64,000 nt of DNA from Amanita rubescens (lineage: Eukaryota; Basidiomycota; Agaricomycetes; Agaricales; Amanitaceae), in contig WION01000002.1 in NCBI GenBank assembly GCA_015039365.1, positions 1 to 64,000 on the forward strand. Reading direction: 5' to 3'. A model generated the notes under the pieces. It made no database searches. It worked only from the letters and a program-made list of their open reading frames with translations, and was not told the origin of the DNA. Below are positions 57,299-64,000 of this stretch, piece after piece (the stretch's first letter is position 1; each line of letters starts with the position of its first letter). A program made the translations under genes and the position numbers.

Positions 57299-57762
57299 AT
57301 GTCGGACTCAACGAAACGCCCGCCTCCGTAAGTCTCTGTGTGCGGTGAAAGGATAAAAGAGCGTTCACACTTACGTTCATTTCGTCTTGCAGTAACAGGA
57401 TTGCGTTGCCACCAGTGCCAGATGACTTGAAGGGGCGAAGGGCTGTATTTGGTTACCTCATCGATGACGCTGTCCAACGCAACTACTACCGCGAGTTGGA
57501 AATAGAGGAGGACATGACACCGGAAGACTACCGCAATAAATATGAGAAATATACCATCGTGCGGGATGCTGCTCGCATGGCAAAATGTCCTACAGGAATC
57601 ATGTGGATGAGAAGAACCCTATCCGGAGAAAAGCCAGTCTTCGCTTCCTTTGCCTCTTACAATCCTCCTTTCATTGCAACGGGACTCCCCACTGTCGATG
57701 CACTGGCCGAATTTAAAAGGCATTTGTCCTTAGACGCAGATCCTTATTGGTATGGGCACTGA
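57299..57762 (+). CDS. Small protein of unknown function
   Basis: Exons 57299-57327 and 57393-57762 join (CC|T) into 132 residues. It contains LPPVPDDLKGRRAVFGYLID, YYRELEIEEDMTPEDYRNKY and DAARMAKCPTGIMWMRR, and ends DADPYWYGH. The composition and clean splice sites argue for a real gene. No domain is recognised. Confidence 0.7.
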
Positions 57763-59072
57763 GGTCAGTGTGCATATCTCTTTGTTGTATGCGTGTTGTT
57801 GACGTGCGTAGTATATCCAGTGTAATATTATTCGAATATGTCACTTTTTTGAATTATGTACAACGAGCTGCGCGATGTAGAAGTTTCAGTTTTCACGTAA
57901 CCTCCTCTCCTAATGTCACTGTGAAAGTGCGCATTTTGCTAGCATCACTCCATTCCAATCCCATTCTACAATACCAGCAAGCCCTTATCACGTATGTATG
58001 CACGGCCTCTATCTAATAGACTCGTGAAGCTATCCAGCTAAGTCATTACATAAAATGATGTGTAGGACCTTGGGCGATTCCCCGAGTCAATGCCTTGGCC
58101 AAGATCCCACTTTCTGAGCTTTTCTGGCCAACAGCACCCGGCCCCCCATCTTATTTTGCAGTATAACAATCATAGAAGGAAAGCCATGTCTCAACGGGTG
58201 TTTTCCGTCGCGATCAGGAAGGATTGAAGGATCACGCGAGGGCGATTGTTTCATTGGTAACCAAGTGAGTTCTATCCCCGATTTTCTGTTTGTCTTAGCA
58301 TAAAAACCACATCTACGAACGAGAGGGCCGCGAGTAGCCTCGCTGGAAGTACTCCATGTTCCTATCCTTCATAGACAAGTCGACAGAATGAAGAAACTAC
58401 ACGCTCAAAACGTTGTACGATGGCGCCGTGAAGCCATCACTGATGACGCATGCAAGAGACGGAGCCAACTGGGGACACCACAAAGTCGCGTCGGCGTGGT
58501 ACGCGGGTTGGCACGCCACCTCCAGCGTTCCCTGTCTCCGGAATGGGTTGGTTCAAGTATACCCATATGACCTATTCCTTTGAGTGCGTATTCGCGTTCG
58601 GCGTTCAACGTTCAGTATGTTTAAACCTAGTTTACTGTTATCTAATCCCGACGAACCCCTAGCGCTCGGGCTTTTGCATACATCTAACGGGCACGCATAA
58701 AAAAGCTAGGAATACTCAGCCCACCAGGGTATCGGATGTAACACCATCGATCTGGATGACTCGCAGCGCCAACTTTTCGTTATTCCACGAAGAATTACAA
58801 TATTGCACAGGCGATGAATCCATCCTCACCGTCACAGCCGTCTTACCCTTTTACGATCCCAATAGCCAGCGTTGCAGGCTTTGCAAAAGTTCTAAATTAT
58901 GAATTACGACGTTTGGAGTGATGATTGAAAGTTGGCTGTTGAATCTTGGCGCACCAATATATATTCCAGAAATTCTGTCTTATTTTTTTTTCTCGCCATG
59001 TCCGATTGAACGTCTTTTTCTCAGTTGCACCACAAAGGATTATGTACATAAATTACAATTTTTAAAAATGCG
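57763..59072. other. Region without a supported gene
   Basis: Only short open frames (for example 58388-58570) without coding character. A plus-strand stretch near 58110-58260 reads NSTRPPILFCSITIIEGKP but is quickly closed, and may be a remnant. Confidence 0.4.
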
Positions 59073-62000
59073 TCACTTCAGTTCCCTCTTCAGTGGCTTT
59101 GTACTAATTGGATCACACCTGGCCAATCTGCTCGCGTCCATGGTAAACAATGCATTACCCGTGTAACCTCGACGACCGAGTGGAAATGTTCCATCTCCAT
59201 CAGGCTTACGGGTGAGGAATTCTTCACCGGCCTTCTCACCACTGATGACGACAACATCCTGTCCCCTCCTTGTCGGCATCTGGGGGATCAAGAACCACCC
59301 CGGAATTGTAATTATCTGCGTTTTTGCATGAACCTGTATTGCATTCACTTCTTCACCGGACTGGATCATTACTCTTTCTCCTTCATGGTATCCTTTCGCA
59401 AAGCCCCCAGCATTGGAGACCGGTTGACTATTGCGGATGTGGGCAAAGATCCGTTTCGTCACTAATCCATGTTGCATCATCCAGTTAAAAGGAAGCACTA
59501 TCAATAGGACGTGAGTACGGATAAATCAGGCAACACGGAAAAAGTACCTTGATCGCCATACGAAATCATAGGTACGCGCTCTTGTTCCAGTGCGGGTTCA
59601 AGTTTAACTTTAACTTCTACCTGACCATCGGCTGCGGGCATGGGCGTCGACGCTCGCTCTGGCTGCCTCAGGAAACTGTTTATTTTATATTCGACCCCAG
59701 CAGGTATCTGGTAGTAGCGGCCAACGTGATATTGCCGTAAATCTTTACCATTTTCTTCTCTTAAATCGGGTTGAGCTCACTTACGAATGTGCATGATTTA
59801 GGTTACTTACGCCGTCAGCAGAAAATCAACGTGTATGTCCACCAGCCGGGATCCAGATCTCGCCTCAACACGTAGAACCTGGTCTCCTAGATGTTCTCGT
59901 ATCCTGCCGTATAGACCCTTTTCTCGATGGTCTCCAACTACGACGACCCAAGTGTTAACAAGCTCTTTATAACGGTCGTGGTAATGCTCGTTGAGCGACT
60001 CGGGTGCCTCTGAGGTATGCTGGGATGTACGCCCTTTGGCGCCGTCTATCTCCAGAAACCAAGTCGGCACCACAAACTACAACCACAATTACCATACATA
60101 GGTTTCGGATTCAGCACGAAAGATATTGACTTACCTTTGTGTTCGTGTCATGCTCAATCACTTCGACGCTTGTCTCAGCAACGCAGCTAGCCTTTCCCAC
60201 TTTATGATAATGAGGTGATGTGGGGCATATTACTTGCACCACGTCGTTGACTTGGATTTTAAGAGGAAATCCCTGCTCATGATAGTCATACGGAATAAGT
60301 TGCCAAGATTTTACATCAAACTATTTTGAATTCATTACTTTAATCGAGGGAGAAAACGGCATCCGTACCTCTTCCTTTAGCGCGCGATCGAATACGGCGA
60401 CTTGATCATCCTCAGTAGATACCACCCAGCCTTCGCGATCGGAATGATGTGACGATTTCATGACCTTCACAGCGTCGCCGACTTCATAGAACCTTCGGAC
60501 GTGTTCGGCATCTACTGTTATATATTCCTGAGTGCCATTCATGCGTATAGATACTTGGTCAAAGTGAACGTCGTCGACGATCCCCCGCACTGTGCCCGGT
60601 TTCATATCAACTTCCACCTTGTTCCCGATCTCGATAGGAGCAGCGACATGGCATTCATATGACCATCGCATGAATTCCGGAGATGGAGCTGGAAAATTAA
60701 GTTGCTTGGCACCGATAGCCATTCCCTCAGCAAATAGTTTCAATTCACTTAATTTTGGCCCAATGCCATCCGTATGCAGCGCTTCAACCGGGACTGTGAA
60801 AACAGCAAAAGGCGGGATATACTCATCCCCATCCCTTTCGTCGTTCAGCCGATATATTCCCGGTCCAATGGTCTCTAGCTTGTGGCGACGCCCAGGATAC
60901 CAATACACGTTTGGATCGAACAGGTGCGCCATGTCCAACAATTCTTGTGGCTCCCCGACCGCCTTGGGATGTAAAAGCCGAGGTAACCTTTTTGTCTGGC
61001 GTTTTGTTCGTTCCGCCCCATTCGGATTGCAAGAGACGTCACTCGCAATTGCAACAGGCAGCCGCGGGATCAACCAAATATTGACCATGGGCCCGTTTTG
61101 CATTTCATGAACAAATGCGAGATCACCTGCGTACTTGATTATATTCCGATTGACGTCCATGCTCTTCAGTACCGGAGCCTTCTGCAACCTCACCCATGAC
61201 GGAGACACAACATGGGGTGCCATATAATGACAGCGCAGCCATGCTACTCGCTCTTCGACAGGCACGAGCGAAATGTCCAATGGATGACGGATCGTGGATA
61301 AGTCTCGACAAAGCTTCTCTACATGTGCTCGAGAACAGGATTCAACGCCTATCCACGTGCGACAAGCCACAGGCAAGATTACCGACAATGCCAATTCTGG
61401 GTGACGCTGGAGACGGCTGTGCAAGAGAGCAAAACTTTCCAATTCTTGTCCTGCCTTCATTACGTACGTTTTGTGTCAGATTTAGAAATGCCGTAGGTAC
61501 TATGTCGACTTACTCGCACGCGAACTCTCCAAAAGTTGGGGTCGTTGACAGAAGGTTGTGGTCGCATGATGCGCTCAGTAAATATGGTCATGTTCTCATC
61601 CACCTCATTTTCGCTGCCTTCTTCGTTCGCCGCTGTGGCTTCATACCTATTGATGATGGCATCCAAACGCGAATCCAAAGGGAGGTTGTCATTATCTGAT
61701 CCCGAAGCTACCAGTGCCTGCGATACAGCTGAGGAGCTAAGTCCTGGTATATCAGAATTGTTATCGATGAATTCTAGAACTGCATTCGAAAGTCGAGTTA
61801 ATCAATATTGACGCGTCTCGCGCGCGTATTGACTTACGTTCGTTCTCGATGTAGTCTGCTTCCTCATCGCTTTCACCACTTTCTGCGGCTTGGATGTCCA
61901 AAAAATCGCGTACATCAAACTAGAAAGTGTTTAGTGGGATATTCCACCAAATCCGTTCTGATATTATACCATCGACTTCCGTCTTTTCCGTTTGTTTCCC

Positions 62001-62094
62001 TGTTCTTCATTATGAGTTCGTTTATTCTAGTACCACGAGATTAAGCAATTGAAATTCTTGGGTGCACGGTACTAGCAGTTTTTACCATAGCCAT
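59073..62094 (-). CDS. SPT5-like KOW/NGN-type protein
   Basis: A multi-exon gene starting at 62094 (MAM, then NKRTHNEEQGNKRKRRKSM, a strong nuclear signal). Acidic segments follow (VRDFLDIQAAESGESDEEAD). The main exon (61460-60321) has a NusG-N-like part with ACRTWIGVESCSRAHVEKL and a KOW-like part with VEVDMKPGTVRGIVDDV and GDAVKVMKSSHHSDREGWVV. Further KOW-like exons are at 60073-59807 and 59504-59073 (YHEGERVMIQSGEEVNAI). Such SPT5-like genes are multiplied in mushrooms next to the true transcription elongation factor. This one lacks the CTR repeats I would expect in SPT5 itself. Confidence 0.78.
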
Positions 62095-62984
62095 GTTCAA
62101 TTCTGCTACTTTACGACGCGCAAAGGAAGAAGTCAGATAAACAGTAACAAACTGTTAGCCAGGGACGAGAGGCAATTCCGTAATTGGCAGATCCCCGCAA
62201 CCTAATCGGAGGCGGAGTTTGCCGTATGTCCCCCCGTAGTAACTCTACTGTTGGCACCAACTTGTTCCGTCCAGAGTCCAAGTTCCGCCAGTTCTTCCGT
62301 TTGGACTGGCGCTCGTACCTGCCCTCGCGGTGCATTCCTGCCCACCTGCCGCAATCAATCTGCTATGGATTAGTAGAAGGCACAGCTTTTTTTGAATTGA
62401 ATTACCAAAATCAAAGAAAAGAGAAGATTCAATTCGAAGTCATGTGCGTTTACGTTTTGAATGATGTGCGGCATTTATTTGCACGTACGGCAGCGATTTC
62501 TCTTACACTCGTGTTTCGGGTCTGGGCTGGTTGTCGTTGAATGGAAGGGTGAGAGGTATGGTCCTAGTAGCTTTCAACCGGCTATGACTTTAGCTAACGT
62601 CGGATATTGCAGAGAACGCTTCTTGCACCGTCTCTTCCCGTTCTAAGTCTGTCTGGACTTGTGCTGGCGCCTCCCCTGGCTTAGCATTGATGACAGAATC
62701 AATTGTTGATAAATTTGAATGCAGTGCTAGCTGGTTCAGGAACGACGTTCTTGGCACCAACACATAAGAGGAGAAGATTTCCGACGGGCGTACACCCCCC
62801 TCCTTCGTGATCACTCATGGTTCTTCCCCACGTAGTGCTGAGTATGAAACCATCCCTTTTCGTTCTGAGCATCAGAAGCTGAACAAGATAAACTTAGAAT
62901 TCACCAGAGACTTTGTCGGACCAAGTCGCGTCCCGCCTCCTTCTTACCGACATGCAGTACCTTCGGCCCCTTGGCCCTGGATAG
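62095..62984. other. Region with short open frames only
   Basis: A plus-strand frame at 62807-63001 and a minus-strand frame at 62590-62814 overlap. Neither can be assigned. The former may be an exon of the following gene. Confidence 0.35.
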
Positions 62985-63509
62985 ATGTACGAGATGGTTA
63001 GTATGGTGTCGTCAGAAGTTCAAATCGACTTATTATCACCAGGTGTCGATCAGGGGCTACTAAACTCAGAGGAACCACCGGTGCCCGATGATTGTGACCA
63101 CACGGAGTGCAAAGGCGCTTGCTGGAAAAACTACCCTCAGTCTCGCTTTCCCAACTGGACATTGAACCAAGTGAAGAAAAGCAAAATTCATGACGCTATT
63201 ACGGAGTACGACCGCACCAAGAAATGCGTGATATTCAAGCTAGACGTTGATAAGGAGGGTATATTTCACGATGGTGGAACAATGGATATGAACGACTCAA
63301 ATGACGTTACGGTGTTGGACAAGGAGTGGGATCGGTTCAAGGCTGATAACGTCCGTTTTTTCCCTTTTTTTGAGCCGATCGAAAGAAATAATCCTTTTGT
63401 AGCAAAAACCGAAAATGAGAGTGAGGGCATTATTTGTGGAGAATATGACGGGGCCCGCTCTGCGCATGCTTGGCGGAAAGTAGGCCAATCTTCACTATAT
63501 TCCTTCTAA
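62985..63509 (+). CDS. Protein of unknown function, probably incomplete
   Basis: An open frame of 174 codons with a Cys/His-containing DDCDHTECKGACWKNYPQ stretch, then IHDAITEYDRTKKCVIFKLD and FKADNVRFFPFFEPI. A further coding-like stretch follows in another frame (63500-63650: NPNAADPHRYNIEPVFF, then FQEDLRHGVGDRAWYRLF). This suggests at least one more exon or a frame break around 63480. No family is recognised. Confidence 0.5.
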   Translation: MYEMVSMVSSEVQIDLLSPGVDQGLLNSEEPPVPDDCDHTECKGACWKNYPQSRFPNWTLNQVKKSKIHDAITEYDRTKKCVIFKLDVDKEGIFHDGGTMDMNDSNDVTVLDKEWDRFKADNVRFFPFFEPIERNNPFVAKTENESEGIICGEYDGARSAHAWRKVGQSSLYSF

Positions 63510-63659
63510 TCCCAATGCCGCCGATCCCCACAGATATAACATTGAGCCGGTCTTCTTCTCTTCGTCATTGAACTGGATCCCCTCGCACTTTCAGGAGGAT
63601 TTACGACACGGCGTTGGCGATCGTGCGTGGTATCGGTTATTTGCCTGATCTTGTTCTGA

Positions 63660-64000
63660 ATACTTTTAGACATATCAATTATCCTTCCTTTCGTACAGTC
63701 GCTAAATGCAGAGAATATATCGCCTGTTATGCACGGTATTCCAGGTCTCGGAAGATTGTGTAAGTCGTCTCTTTTACTACTCGGCCACGAGAAGTTAAGT
63801 ATCGTTGAATGATTAGTTTCGCAAATGATCGACATACATGCGCCGTTAAGACTCGAGTCAAGTGAGCCACAGTTTATACCTAGAATATATGATGAGACTG
63901 ATCATGTTGTAGATAATAGAACACTCATTTTAGATCTCCTCTCGGTACATCTAGTTCGCAATATTGCAGGGAATACTATGATTTCATTCCATGCAAATTT
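63660..64000. other. Right edge, unassigned
   Basis: Short pieces of open frame on both strands. A minus-strand frame (63835-63506) ends in CYICGDRRHWD but overlaps the preceding plus-strand coding stretch and is probably its shadow. Confidence 0.3.

Noticed and set aside
63506..63835. Minus-strand zinc-knuckle-like protein
   Set aside because: It overlaps a more convincing plus-strand coding stretch, and the CYICGDRRHW end is incomplete as a knuckle.

Overview
This is a window of a filamentous basidiomycete genome, almost certainly a mushroom-forming agaricomycete. The genes are dense and split by many 46-60 bp introns with branch-point and AG signals. The gene content fits: a Tnp2-type CACTA transposon, S10 carboxypeptidases, a DUF6535 membrane protein, F-box proteins, SPT5-like and lineage-specific kinase genes, and a PsiD-like decarboxylase. 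These stand beside housekeeping genes for eL8, EMG1/NEP1, SEC14, SCO1 and PDX2, plus one tRNA-Leu(CAG). No bacterial-style operons, CRISPR arrays or rRNA genes were seen. All gene models are my own reading of splice sites and reading frames; no database search was run.

Layout. 1-2785 (minus): a Nudix hydrolase of the thiamine-pyrophosphokinase-related type, running off the left edge, then an intact viperin (RSAD2) homologue. 3318-21138: an accessory block made of S10 serine carboxypeptidase copies alternating with pieces of PDX2 (copies A, B and C, plus a last-exon fragment). An 8.1 kb CACTA element with three genes has inserted between copy B and the next PDX2 fragment. The block ends at the intact PDX2 gene. 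21478-25512: an Hrp1-like two-RRM protein (plus) and ribosomal protein eL8 (minus), convergent. 25869-31153: an ankyrin-type gene with broken frames and a PsiD-like decarboxylase with one indel. 32205-35720: a tandem pair of F-box genes, one intact and one broken. 37329-43965: a PPR protein with several frame breaks, and an intact DUF6535 membrane protein. 44240-50358: an internally deleted RmlD/MAT2B-like remnant, a large gene with a C-terminal kinase domain, and a G-domain GTPase. 50492-57762: a conserved block with SCO1, tRNA-Leu, EMG1, SEC14, an alpha/beta hydrolase, a single-pass membrane protein and a small conserved-looking gene. 59073-64000: an SPT5-like gene and an unassigned gene.

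How the genes work together. Most are independent housekeeping or lineage-specific genes. The one suggestive neighbourhood is viperin, which makes the chain-terminating nucleotide ddhCTP, lying 335 bp upstream of a Nudix hydrolase on the same strand. A second theme is decay: single-base frame breaks recur in accessory genes, while many neighbouring long genes are perfectly open. True pseudogenes and residual assembly indels cannot be told apart from this sequence alone.
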